This document shows positions 52,372 through 61,302 of a stretch of DNA of 64,000 nucleotides, one piece after another. The translations under genes were made by a program, and so were the position numbers. Under the pieces are notes generated by a model, which saw nothing but the letters and a program-made list of their open reading frames with translations, ran no database searches and was not told the DNA's origin. Positions within the stretch are counted from its first letter, which is position 1; each line of letters starts with the position of its first letter. Source of the stretch: CAIMMJ01 sp037131955 (lineage in GTDB: Bacteria; Bacteroidota; Bacteroidia; UBA4408); NCBI GenBank assembly GCA_037131955.1, contig JBAXQC010000001.1:62001-126000 (forward strand), written 5' to 3'.

Positions 52372-53628
52372 ATGAAAAATTACCTCATCCAAAATGCAAC
52401 AATTGTTGACGAACAATCAAAATGGAATGGAAAGAAGGTAGATATTTTAATTGAAAATAATTTCATAAAAAAAATTGCAGAAAAGATTATTGCACCCGAA
52501 GATTATCAGCTTATTAATTACACCAATCTTCATATCTCACCAGGTTTTATTGACGTAAGAGCCAATGGTTGTGAACCAGGATATGAATGGAAAGAAACCT
52601 TAGAATCTCTTTCAAAGGCTGCAGAAAAAGGTGGATATACAACTGTTTATTTAAGTCCAGAAACCAATCCATTTGTAAGTTCAGCCTCACAAATTGAATA
52701 TATTTTACAGAAAGCTAAAAATCTACCCGTAAATTTCATGCCTGTTTCTAGCATCACCAAAGATGGACAAGGAAAGGAACTAACAGAAATGTTCGAAAAT
52801 TTTAAGGCAGGTTCTAAACTGTTTTTCGACGGAAAAAAAAGCATTTCAAACTCAAAATTACTAGCATTAGCCATGCAATATGCAAATGATTTTAGAGGAA
52901 AGATTTTTCACTATGCTTTCGATAAAAACTTTTCAACCTCTTTAAATATTAACGAAGGAATATCTGCTACTAAATCAGGAATAAAAGGAACTCCTGCAAT
53001 TAGCGAAGAAATAATTGTTGCCAGAGACATTCATATTGTGAGGCATTTAAATATTCCAATTCATTTTGCAGGTATTAGCTCCAAAGGCTCCATAGATTTG
53101 ATAAGAGCAGCAAAAAAAGAAGGCTTAGCCATTACTTGTGACGTTCACATAAACAATTTATTTTTTGATGATTCTGTAATTCAAAATTTTGACAGCCACT
53201 ACAAAGTATTGCCTCCTCTTAGAGAAGAAAGCAATAGAATAGCAATGTTAAACGCAATTGCCGACGATACAATTGATGCTATAGCAAGCGACCACAGTCC
53301 TCAAAACATTGAGCTAAAAAAAGTAGAATTTGATTTAGCAGAATATGGAACCATAACCATTGAAAATACTTTTTCGATGGCCATTACTGCTCTAGAAAAA
53401 TTCTGCACACTTTCCAAAATAGTAAACAAGTTTACAATTGGACCATCAAGAGTAATAGGTGATGAATCAGTAAAAATAAAAGAAGGAGAAAAAGCATGCC
53501 TCACTTTATATGACCCAAACCAAGAAATTTACCCTGGAAATACTCCTTACTCCTCTCTATCAATCAACACACCTTTTAAAGGAAACATTAAGCTAATGGG
53601 TAAAATTTACCAAACAATCTATTCTTAA
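52372..53628 (+). CDS. Dihydroorotase-like protein without HxH metal ligands
   Basis: A 418-residue amidohydrolase-fold protein most like class I dihydroorotase: GFIDVRANGCEPGYEW at 59-73, then a TIM-barrel ending DHSPQNIELK near 306 and GPSRVIG near 363. In active enzymes the first segment is G-x-x-D-x-H-x-H-x-REPG; here R63 and N65 replace both histidines, and C67 replaces the substrate arginine. The protein is therefore probably not a zinc hydrolase and may serve as a structural partner, like the inactive PyrC' subunits that support aspartate transcarbamoylase. It starts 15 bases after the BatA gene and ends 3 bases before the ureohydrolase gene. Confidence 0.88.
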   Translation: MKNYLIQNATIVDEQSKWNGKKVDILIENNFIKKIAEKIIAPEDYQLINYTNLHISPGFIDVRANGCEPGYEWKETLESLSKAAEKGGYTTVYLSPETNPFVSSASQIEYILQKAKNLPVNFMPVSSITKDGQGKELTEMFENFKAGSKLFFDGKKSISNSKLLALAMQYANDFRGKIFHYAFDKNFSTSLNINEGISATKSGIKGTPAISEEIIVARDIHIVRHLNIPIHFAGISSKGSIDLIRAAKKEGLAITCDVHINNLFFDDSVIQNFDSHYKVLPPLREESNRIAMLNAIADDTIDAIASDHSPQNIELKKVEFDLAEYGTITIENTFSMAITALEKFCTLSKIVNKFTIGPSRVIGDESVKIKEGEKACLTLYDPNQEIYPGNTPYSSLSINTPFKGNIKLMGKIYQTIYS

Positions 53629-53631
53629 AAA

Positions 53632-54675
53632 ATGAACAAAGAAGAAAAAATAAAATCTTTTGACCCTAACAATCCGGGTGCTCCAGAAAATAATTTATTT
53701 GGACTGCCATTTACTAATGAAGAAAGTGAAATTTTAGTTTTACCGCTTCCATGGGAAGTAACAGTATCTTACAGAGCAGGAACTTCTAAAGGGCCGGGAG
53801 CAATTTTTGATGCTTCGTTTCAGGTTGATTTGTTTGACGAAGAAAACCCTGATTTTTGGAAAAAAGGAATAGGGATGTTGGATGCACCTGCAAAATGGTT
53901 AGAACTAAATAAAGTATTACGCCAGAATGCCGAAGTATATATTAACTGGTTAATTAACGGTAGCGACAAGGACGATGAATTAGAAATGACTACCATTTTA
54001 AATGAAATAAATGCAGCCTGCGACGACTTTCATCATGAAGTTTACTTAGAATCGAAAAAGGTAATTGAGCAAAATAAAATGATTGTTGGCTTGGGTGGAG
54101 ACCACAGTACACCTTTTGGTATTATAAAAGCCTACGCAGAAAAATATTCCGATTTTGGAATACTTCACTTTGACGCCCACATGGATTTACGTCACGAATT
54201 TGAAGGATTTAAATGGTCTCATGCCAGTATTTTTAACAATGTAATTACTAAAATTCCTACTGTAGAAAAACTGGTTTCAGTAGGGATTAGAGATTATTGC
54301 GAACAAGAAAATAATTTTGTAAAACAACACTCAAACAAAATAAAAATTATAACCGATAAGCAAATAAAAAAACAACAATTTAGTGGAGATACACTAAATT
54401 CTATTCATAAAAATATTACTGAGCTTTTACCAAAAAATGTTTACATAAGTTTTGATATAGATGCTTTGGATGTAAGGTATTGCCCCAATACTGGAACACC
54501 TGTGCCGGGAGGTTTAGAATTTACAGAAGCAATAAATCTTATAGAAACAGTAAAAAATAGTGGAAGAAATATTGTTGGTTTCGACATAAATGAAGTTTCT
54601 CCTGGCAATGATGAATGGGATGCAAATGTAGGTGCAAGATTATTATACAAAATAGCGTCAATAGTTAGCCGTTAG
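53632..54675 (+). CDS. Ureohydrolase (arginase/agmatinase family)
   Basis: A 347-residue ureohydrolase. The two-manganese site is complete: H158 in GGDHS, D181, H183 and D185 in FDAHMDLR, and D275 and D277 in SFDIDALD. The family hydrolyses agmatine, arginine, formiminoglutamate or related guanidines; agmatinase is most likely by overall pattern, but substrate residues do not settle it. A 60-residue insert (about 90-150) before the first motif is typical of bacteroidotal members. Confidence 0.88.
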   Translation: MNKEEKIKSFDPNNPGAPENNLFGLPFTNEESEILVLPLPWEVTVSYRAGTSKGPGAIFDASFQVDLFDEENPDFWKKGIGMLDAPAKWLELNKVLRQNAEVYINWLINGSDKDDELEMTTILNEINAACDDFHHEVYLESKKVIEQNKMIVGLGGDHSTPFGIIKAYAEKYSDFGILHFDAHMDLRHEFEGFKWSHASIFNNVITKIPTVEKLVSVGIRDYCEQENNFVKQHSNKIKIITDKQIKKQQFSGDTLNSIHKNITELLPKNVYISFDIDALDVRYCPNTGTPVPGGLEFTEAINLIETVKNSGRNIVGFDINEVSPGNDEWDANVGARLLYKIASIVSR

Positions 54676-54689
54676 TAAAAAATAAAAAT

Positions 54690-56090
54690 ATGGACATTAA
54701 ATTTCTAGGAGCAGCACAAACAGTAACTGGCAGTAAACATTTAATAAAAACAGCTTCGGGAACAAAATTCCTATTAGACTGCGGACTTTTTCAAGGCTCA
54801 GGTGCCGAAACAGAAATAAAAAATAGAACCTTAAATTTTGACCCTGTAGATTTAGATTTTGTAATTCTTTCTCACGCTCACATAGACCATTCTGGAAATT
54901 TACCAACCATTGTAAAAGCTGGATTTAGAGGCAAAATTTATACCACACAAGCAACAATTGATCTTTGTAAAATTATGTTGCTAGACAGTGCTAAAATTCA
55001 TCAACTGGATTTAAAATATGTAAACAGAAGAAGAAGAAATACAGGAAGAGAATTACTTGAAGCTGTTTATGACGAAAAAGATGTAGAAGAAACAATAAAA
55101 CTTTTTGAACCAATTGTTTTAGGAAAATGGACGAAACTTTCGGATGACGTTAAAGTATTTTTTACAGACGCCGGACACATTCTTGGAAGCGTTGTTACCA
55201 ATTTAAAAATCAAAGAAAATAATAAATACATAAAACTTTCTTACACGGGAGATATAGGAAGATACGATGACAGAATATTAAAGGCTCCTGCAGAATTTCC
55301 ACAAGCCGATTATATAATTTGTGAATCTACTTACGGCAATCGCTTGCACCCCAAAACAAAAGATGCAGAGGAAGAATTATTACAAATAATAATAAATACT
55401 TGCATTAGAAACAAAGGAAAAATAATTATACCAGCTTTTAGCTTGGGCAGAACGCAAGAAATTGTTTATGCTATGGATAGGCTTACTACCGAAGGTAGAA
55501 TGCCACGTATAGACGTGTACGTTGATAGTCCTCTCTCTGTAAATGCAACAGCAGTGATGAAAAAACATCCTGAATTTTACAACAAGAACATCATCGATTA
55601 CATGAAAAAAGATCCTGACCCATTTGGATTTAGCTTATTGCATTATGTAAAGGAGGTAGAAGAATCAAAATCAATTAATTTGTTGCCCGACCCTTGTATA
55701 ATAGTTTCTGCATCAGGAATGGCCGAAGCTGGAAGAATAAAACATCACATCAAAAATAATATTTCCGACCCAAAAAATACCATTTTAATGGTTGGCTATT
55801 GTTCGCCAGGTTCTTTGGGTGCTAGATTAATAAACGGCGATAAAAAAATAAAAATATTTGGAGAAGAATACAAAGTGCTGGCAGATGTAAAAGTATTGTC
55901 CAATTATTCTGCTCATGCCGATTATTTAGAAATTGAAAAGTTTTTAGAATGTCAGAATCCAAAAAAAGTAAAAAAGGTATTTTTAGTGCACGGCGAAAAA
56001 AGCGTTCAATTAGATTTTAAAGAATTTCTTCACCAAAAAGATTTTAAAGATATTTTTATTCCTATGGAAGGCGAAAGTTTTACATTATAA
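54690..56090 (+). CDS. Metallo-beta-lactamase/beta-CASP RNA-processing nuclease
   Basis: A 466-residue nuclease of the YSH1/CPSF type. The zinc motif HxHxDH is H62, H64, D66 and H67 in SHAHIDHSGNLP; further ligands lie in TDAGHILGS (about 154-162) and SYTGDIGRYD (about 182-191). The beta-CASP cap has IIPAFSLGRTQEIVYAMD, IIVSASGMAEAGRIKHH and SNYSAHADYLEIEKF, then FLVHGEKS. Such proteins process or degrade RNA. Confidence 0.9.
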   Translation: MDIKFLGAAQTVTGSKHLIKTASGTKFLLDCGLFQGSGAETEIKNRTLNFDPVDLDFVILSHAHIDHSGNLPTIVKAGFRGKIYTTQATIDLCKIMLLDSAKIHQLDLKYVNRRRRNTGRELLEAVYDEKDVEETIKLFEPIVLGKWTKLSDDVKVFFTDAGHILGSVVTNLKIKENNKYIKLSYTGDIGRYDDRILKAPAEFPQADYIICESTYGNRLHPKTKDAEEELLQIIINTCIRNKGKIIIPAFSLGRTQEIVYAMDRLTTEGRMPRIDVYVDSPLSVNATAVMKKHPEFYNKNIIDYMKKDPDPFGFSLLHYVKEVEESKSINLLPDPCIIVSASGMAEAGRIKHHIKNNISDPKNTILMVGYCSPGSLGARLINGDKKIKIFGEEYKVLADVKVLSNYSAHADYLEIEKFLECQNPKKVKKVFLVHGEKSVQLDFKEFLHQKDFKDIFIPMEGESFTL

Positions 56091-56099
56091 AATAGTGTT

Positions 56100-57095
56100 A
56101 TGATACTATCAGATTCCAATAAGCAAAAAGTAAACACACTTACTTTTGTATTTTGGATTACTTGTGGTATAACTTTATTAAAAATTTCTACTTATTTTAT
56201 TACCCATTCCACTGCTATTTTAACCGATGCATTAGAATCCATAATTAATGTAATTGCGGCCTTTTTTGCATTAAAAAGTGCCAAGTGGGCTTTGCAGCCA
56301 AAAGATTTAGACCACCCTTATGGCCATGGTAAAATAGAATTTTTAAGTGCAGGCTTTGAAGGTGCAATGATTTTACTAGCAGGATTTTTTATTCTTGTAA
56401 AATCTGTTTATGATATAATTTATCCACAAACATTGCATCAGTTAGATATTGGTTTTGCATTGGTAAGTTTTACGGCTTTGGTAAATTTTATAATGGGTAA
56501 AAAATTGCTTTCAATTGGCATAAAAAATCAATCTATGTTAATGAAGGCAAGCGGCAAACATTTGATAAGCGATACATTAAGTAGTTTAGGATTGCTAGTT
56601 GGCTTGGTAATTATAAAACTTACTGGCATTACCTTGTTAGACCCGATAATTGCAATTGGTTTTGGAATATACATTATTTATACAGGGCAAAAATTGGTAA
56701 AAGAATCTATAGGCAGTTTGTTAGACGAAGCTGACCTAAAAAAAATTGATGAAATTATTGTAGTGCTTAAAAAGAATAGAAAAGAAAATTGGATAGATGT
56801 TCATAATCTTCGTTTGCAGAAATATGGAACAGAAAGCCACATCGACTGCCACGTTACATTACCCTTTTACATGAGTTTAGAGGAATCTCATTTTGAAATA
56901 AGAAACATAGAAAACATTGTTGCAGAGCAAGTGCAAGGCAATTTAGAGATGTTTATTCACAGCGACCCTTGTGTGGTTGAATACAGTTGTAAGATTTGCA
57001 GTGTAGAAAATTGCACTTATAGAAAAGCAGAAAAAGTAAAAAAATTAGAATGGAGCCTAGAAAATTTGTTGCCTAATAGGAAACATACTGCCTAA
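56100..57095 (+). CDS. Cation diffusion facilitator (CDF) metal transporter
   Basis: A 331-residue inner-membrane cation/proton antiporter with five or six spans in residues 12-205 and a cytosolic C-terminal domain. DHPYGHGKIEFLSAGFEGAMIL near 76-97 is the family signature loop. Metal residues include D43 (in LTDALESIIN) and the H...D pair in KHLISDTLSS near 155-164; position 50 is N where many CDF proteins have D, so specificity may be altered. Substrate may be zinc, iron, manganese or cobalt. The tail has a cysteine cluster (CKICSVENC). Confidence 0.9.
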   Translation: MILSDSNKQKVNTLTFVFWITCGITLLKISTYFITHSTAILTDALESIINVIAAFFALKSAKWALQPKDLDHPYGHGKIEFLSAGFEGAMILLAGFFILVKSVYDIIYPQTLHQLDIGFALVSFTALVNFIMGKKLLSIGIKNQSMLMKASGKHLISDTLSSLGLLVGLVIIKLTGITLLDPIIAIGFGIYIIYTGQKLVKESIGSLLDEADLKKIDEIIVVLKKNRKENWIDVHNLRLQKYGTESHIDCHVTLPFYMSLEESHFEIRNIENIVAEQVQGNLEMFIHSDPCVVEYSCKICSVENCTYRKAEKVKKLEWSLENLLPNRKHTA

Positions 57096-57100
57096 AATAA

Positions 57101-57808
57101 TCAATAATTCTTCCAAGCAAATAAAAATCCTTTTCGCAAATAAGCCAAATCTACTCGGCCAGATGAAATCTTTTCTACTAACTCTTTTGGGTTGGCGTTG
57201 GCTTGCTTTTTCTTTTCTTCAATAGCCAATTGGACTCCTAAATCATACAATGGTCTTTTTATATCTTCTGGGTCTAATTTTCTATCCAATAAACCCATAT
57301 ATACATCTAAGGCTGAATAATAATTTTTATTGTCGAAATAATTTTCGCACAAATATTTTGCAAAGCCACCTTTTGCTTTGTTAAACACAAACTCTTTTAT
57401 AGAATCGTGTTTCAATTCTAAACTACTTAAATTATAAGAAGAAAAATAAAGCCCTGACTTTTTATACAATATCAATGCTTCTTCGTAATTATTTTGGTCT
57501 TGCAGCTCAATAACTTTCTCTATTAGTTTTTGATAGGTAGAAGCAGGAATAACTGTTAAATGTTCTTCTTTAAATTTTGTTGTTCCTAAAGGAAAACAAG
57601 ATGGATTGCTCAAATAAATATCCTCGGCAACTTTAAAATAACTGTCGCTGGATATGTATTGTTTTTGTTTAGCAAAATCTCTCGCAAGAACCAATAAAGA
57701 ATCGCTTCTTTTGATAAGAGGCTCACAGCTATTATCGGTTTGAGCTATTGAATGTACGGCAATAAAAAGAAATGCAAAAAAGAGAAAAACACTTTGGTTT
57801 ATTTTCAT
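57101..57808 (-). CDS. Secreted TPR-like helical protein of unknown function
   Basis: A 235-residue protein with a signal peptide (cleaved near SIAQ, residue 22). The mature part is helical with TPR-like lengths: LLVLARDFAKQKQYISSDSYFKVAEDIYL, KLIEKVIELQDQNNYEEALILYKKSGLYFS, and YLCENYFDNKNYYSALDVYMGLLDRK. A single cysteine pair (C28, and the CFPL cysteine) may form a disulfide. No family is recognised. It follows the E1 gene with no gap, so it is made from the same message, though a link to 2-oxoacid dehydrogenase in the cytosol is unlikely. Confidence 0.7.
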   Translation of the reverse strand: MKINQSVFLFFAFLFIAVHSIAQTDNSCEPLIKRSDSLLVLARDFAKQKQYISSDSYFKVAEDIYLSNPSCFPLGTTKFKEEHLTVIPASTYQKLIEKVIELQDQNNYEEALILYKKSGLYFSSYNLSSLELKHDSIKEFVFNKAKGGFAKYLCENYFDNKNYYSALDVYMGLLDRKLDPEDIKRPLYDLGVQLAIEEKKKQANANPKELVEKISSGRVDLAYLRKGFLFAWKNY

Positions 57809-60232
57809 TTAATATATGGATGGATACTGGTTTGGTTTTGCTTCGGACATCACTTGATATAAAGTTTCAAATACATCATCGGCCGAAGGTTTAGAAAAAT
57901 AATCTCCATCGGTGCCATAAGCAGGGCGGTGTGGTTTAGCAGTAATGGTTATTGGCTTTGAATCTAAATAAGCATAGGCATTTTGTTCTTCCATTATTTT
58001 TTGCAAAATAAAAGAACTTGCGCCACCCGGAACATCTTCGTCAAGCACCACTAATCTGTTTGTTTTTTTAACCGATTCCACAATGCTTTTATTAACATCA
58101 AATGGCAATAAAGTTTGTACGTCTATAAGCTCTACTTCAATTCCCTTTTCTAACAACATACTGCATGCTTCTTCTGCAATTCTGCAGCAAGAGCCGTAAG
58201 TTACTAATGTAATATCTTTGCCTTGTTTTATTATTTCTGGAACTCCAAGTGGAGTTGTAAACTCTCCCAAATTGCTAGGCATTTTTTCTTTTAATCGGTA
58301 ACCGTTTAAACACTCAATTATCAAAGCAGGATCATCTCCTTGCAACAACAAATTATAAAAACCTGCTGCTTTGGTCATGTTTCGTGGTACACAAATATGC
58401 ATGCCTCTTAAACTTCCCAAGATAAGTGCCATGGGCGAACCACTGTGCCAAACACCTTCTAATCTATGTCCTCTTGTTCTTACTATTAATGGAGCTTTTT
58501 GCTTGCCCTTTGTTCTGTATCTTAATGTACATAAATCGTCGCTTAAAATTTGTAAGCCATACAACAAATAATCTAAGTATTGAATTTCTGCTATTGGGCG
58601 TAATCCTCTTAGAGCCATTCCTATCCCCTGCCCCATAATTGTGGCTTCTCTAATTCCGGTATCGGCCACTCTTAAGTCGCCATATTTTTTTTGCAATCCT
58701 TCGCACCCCTGATTTACGTCACCAATATTTCCTACGTCTTCTCCAAAAATTAATACTTCGGGCTTAGCAGAAAGTAAAATATCAAAATTATCTCTCAATA
58801 TTTCTCTTGCATCTACCAATTTATCTTCGGTGTAAACTGGTTTTACTTCATGGATGTTTAGTGGAGAAAAATCAGTTTCGGAATATAGATGTGAGCTGTA
58901 CCTGTCAAAATTTTTAGCTGCATACTTTTCTAACCAAGAAACCAACACATTTCTGCTGTTGCTGTCTTCGCCAATAGACAAGTGCAAACACCTTCTTGCT
59001 GCCGATACAATATCTTTTCTTATTGGCTCGGTGTTCGAATTTAATTGTTGAACAAGTTCTAGTATTTTTTTTGTTTCTGTTGAATCTTTTGCCAAATCTG
59101 TGAGCAATTCAGAAACTTCTTTTCTCTCTTCTTTTATCGGATTTAAGTACTCTTCCCAAGCTCTTGTTTTTGCTTCTTTTACTTTTTGCTTGGCATCTTT
59201 TTCTATTTGCTCACAATCTTCTTCTGTGGCAATAGCAGATTCTAACATCCACTTTTTCATTTGAACAATGCAATCAAAATCTGCTTCCCACTGCAAACGT
59301 TCTTTGCTTTTGTACCTTTCGTGCGAACCACTTGTAGAGTGACCTTGAGGTTGAGTTACTTCTTCTACATGCACCAATACAGGTATGTGATTTAATCTGC
59401 TTATAGCACTTGCTTTTTCAAATGTTTCGCACAAATGAGGAAAATCCCAGGCTTTGGTTTTAAAAATTTCAATTCCATTTAATTCATCCGGGCCATTTTG
59501 CATTCCCGATAAACTTTGCGAAATACTTTCCTTTGCAGTTTGATGTTTTTTTGGAACAGAAATACCATGACCATCGTCCCACACACACATTACCATTGGC
59601 ACTTGCAAAACTACTGCAGCATTTATAGTTTCCCAAAACAAACCTTCGGAGGTGCTAGCATCTCCAATGGTGCCAAATGCAACTTCGTTTCCATTGTCAG
59701 AAAAATTAGTGTGATTTTTTACTACATCAACATTTCTATAAATTTTTGAAGCCTGAGCCAATCCTAGTAATCTAGGCATCTGTCCGGCAGTAGGAGAAAT
59801 ATCTGAAGATGAATTTTTTTGTTGAGTTAAATTTTTCCAATTCCCATTTTCATCCAAAGAATGGGTTGCAAAATGGCCTCCCATTTGTCTTCCTGCACTC
59901 ATTGGTTCTGCCTCTATATCAGTATGTGCATATAATCCTGCAAACCACTGTTGTATTGTTAAATTGCCTGTAGCAAACATAAAAGTTTGATCTCGGTAAT
60001 AGCCACTTCTAAAATCTCCGTTTTTAAATACTTTTGCCAAAGCCATTTGTGGAATCTCTTTGCCATCGCCAAAAATCCCAAATTTTGCTTTTCCGGTAAG
60101 CACTTCTTTTCTGCCTAATAAGCTAGCTTCTCTACTTTCGCAAGCAACTTTATAATCGTTAAGTATTTCCTTTCTAAAATCTTCAAAGCTAAGCTTGCTG
60201 GTATTCTTGGTTTTTGAATCTTTTTCTGACAT
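57809..60232 (-). CDS. Fused E1 alpha/beta 2-oxoacid dehydrogenase
   Basis: An 807-residue fusion of E1 alpha (about 20-440) and E1 beta (about 460-807), thiamine-diphosphate dependent. The alpha half has GYYRDQTFMFATGNLTIQQWF near 77-97 and the TPP motif GDASTSEGLFWETINAAVV near 188-206 with WDDGHGIS following. The beta half has LIFGEDVGNIGDVNQGCEGLQKKYG and the C-terminal DEDVPGGASSFI. The enzyme decarboxylates branched-chain 2-oxoacids or pyruvate and passes the acyl group to the E2 lipoamide; the fused form is typical of Bacteroidota. E2 and E3 are not in this window. Confidence 0.92.
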   Translation of the reverse strand: MSEKDSKTKNTSKLSFEDFRKEILNDYKVACESREASLLGRKEVLTGKAKFGIFGDGKEIPQMALAKVFKNGDFRSGYYRDQTFMFATGNLTIQQWFAGLYAHTDIEAEPMSAGRQMGGHFATHSLDENGNWKNLTQQKNSSSDISPTAGQMPRLLGLAQASKIYRNVDVVKNHTNFSDNGNEVAFGTIGDASTSEGLFWETINAAVVLQVPMVMCVWDDGHGISVPKKHQTAKESISQSLSGMQNGPDELNGIEIFKTKAWDFPHLCETFEKASAISRLNHIPVLVHVEEVTQPQGHSTSGSHERYKSKERLQWEADFDCIVQMKKWMLESAIATEEDCEQIEKDAKQKVKEAKTRAWEEYLNPIKEERKEVSELLTDLAKDSTETKKILELVQQLNSNTEPIRKDIVSAARRCLHLSIGEDSNSRNVLVSWLEKYAAKNFDRYSSHLYSETDFSPLNIHEVKPVYTEDKLVDAREILRDNFDILLSAKPEVLIFGEDVGNIGDVNQGCEGLQKKYGDLRVADTGIREATIMGQGIGMALRGLRPIAEIQYLDYLLYGLQILSDDLCTLRYRTKGKQKAPLIVRTRGHRLEGVWHSGSPMALILGSLRGMHICVPRNMTKAAGFYNLLLQGDDPALIIECLNGYRLKEKMPSNLGEFTTPLGVPEIIKQGKDITLVTYGSCCRIAEEACSMLLEKGIEVELIDVQTLLPFDVNKSIVESVKKTNRLVVLDEDVPGGASSFILQKIMEEQNAYAYLDSKPITITAKPHRPAYGTDGDYFSKPSADDVFETLYQVMSEAKPNQYPSIY

Positions 60233-60251
60233 AGTATTTTGCTTAATGTTA

Positions 60252-60259
60252 CAAATATA
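60252..60259 (-). promoter_or_regulatory. -7 promoter box for the E1 gene
   Basis: TATATTTG on the minus strand is an exact TAnnTTTG, 19 bases ahead of the start codon. No correctly spaced TTG was seen. Confidence 0.4.
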
Positions 60260-60426
60260 AGTTATTGATTGTAGAGGTAAAAATGAAAGATCAAACTATT
60301 TTAAAAAGGCCCTGCATTATTTACAATTATATTTGATAACTCTTTTTTTATAATCATTAGAAATAATTTAAAATTAAAAAAAACTATAAACTAAATCATC
60401 AATTTATTTATATTCTTTTCCTTTGT

Positions 60427-60434
60427 TACATTTG
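60427..60434 (+). promoter_or_regulatory. -7 promoter box for the PASTA protein gene
   Basis: TACATTTG matches TAnnTTTG exactly, 58 bases before the ATG. Confidence 0.45.
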
Positions 60435-60492
60435 CAAATAAAGAAAAAAGCAACACCATTAAAACCAGTATGCTAAAATTTCAAATTTCTAT

Positions 60493-61275
60493 ATGTATTC
60501 ATTAGGCGATTTTATTAAAAGCAGTACATTTTATAAACACCTAATTCTAGCGGTTTCTATTGTTATTGCTATAACAGCCGGAGTTTTGTTTTGGATAAAA
60601 ACATATACCAAGCATGGGCAAACAATTGTGGTTCCCAACCTAAGTAACAAATCTTTAGCAGACGCAAAAAAAATTCTTGAGTCTAATAATTTACGGATAA
60701 AAGTTATGGATTCTATCTTTAACACTGGAGCGGTAAGGGGCGCTATTATTGAGCAAAATCCAAATTCGGGATTAAAAGTAAAGGAAAACAGAACAGTTTA
60801 TGTAACCATAAATGCTTTTAAACCACCCGAAGTTTCATTCCCAAATTTAAAAGATGTTTCGTTGAGGCAAGCTGAAGCCATTTTAAAAAGCTTAGGGCTT
60901 GTACTAGGTAACCTAAAATATGTGCCAGATATTGCCAAAGACGCTGTTTTAGGTAGTTCTTGCAGAGGTATTGAAATGAAGGCCGGTTCGCAATTGATAT
61001 ATGGTTCTAAAATAGATTTGGTGCTTGGAGATGGCTTAAAAGGAGAAAAAATTGATATGCCAGATTTAATTGGACTTTCTAGAAAGGAGGCTCACAATAT
61101 TTTAAAAGAGCTTTCGTTAGTGATTGGCTCAGAAATTTTTAGTTCATCCATACAAGACTCATCAATGGCTAAGGTTTACAAACAAACTCCCGCTTACACA
61201 CCCGACGGAAAAATTACCCTTGGTAGTCCTATTGATTTGTTTTTTAGCAGCGATATAGAAGAAGGTGATGAATAA
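60493..61275 (+). CDS. Membrane-anchored PASTA-domain protein
   Basis: A 260-residue protein with a short cytosolic start, one membrane span at about 17-36 (LILAVSIVIAITAGVLFWIK) and three PASTA domains: about 42-110 (VVPNLSNKSLADAKKILESNNL), 113-180 (VSFPNLKDVSLRQAEAILKSLGL) and 184-255 (IDMPDLIGLSRKEAHNILKEL). PASTA domains bind peptidoglycan fragments. There is no kinase or penicillin-binding domain attached, so this is a stand-alone sensor or scaffold in the periplasm, a form common in Bacteroidota. It starts a run of three same-strand genes. Confidence 0.92.
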   Translation: MYSLGDFIKSSTFYKHLILAVSIVIAITAGVLFWIKTYTKHGQTIVVPNLSNKSLADAKKILESNNLRIKVMDSIFNTGAVRGAIIEQNPNSGLKVKENRTVYVTINAFKPPEVSFPNLKDVSLRQAEAILKSLGLVLGNLKYVPDIAKDAVLGSSCRGIEMKAGSQLIYGSKIDLVLGDGLKGEKIDMPDLIGLSRKEAHNILKELSLVIGSEIFSSSIQDSSMAKVYKQTPAYTPDGKITLGSPIDLFFSSDIEEGDE

Positions 61276-61302
61276 TGAATAATTTTTTAACGATTACTTT
61301 TA

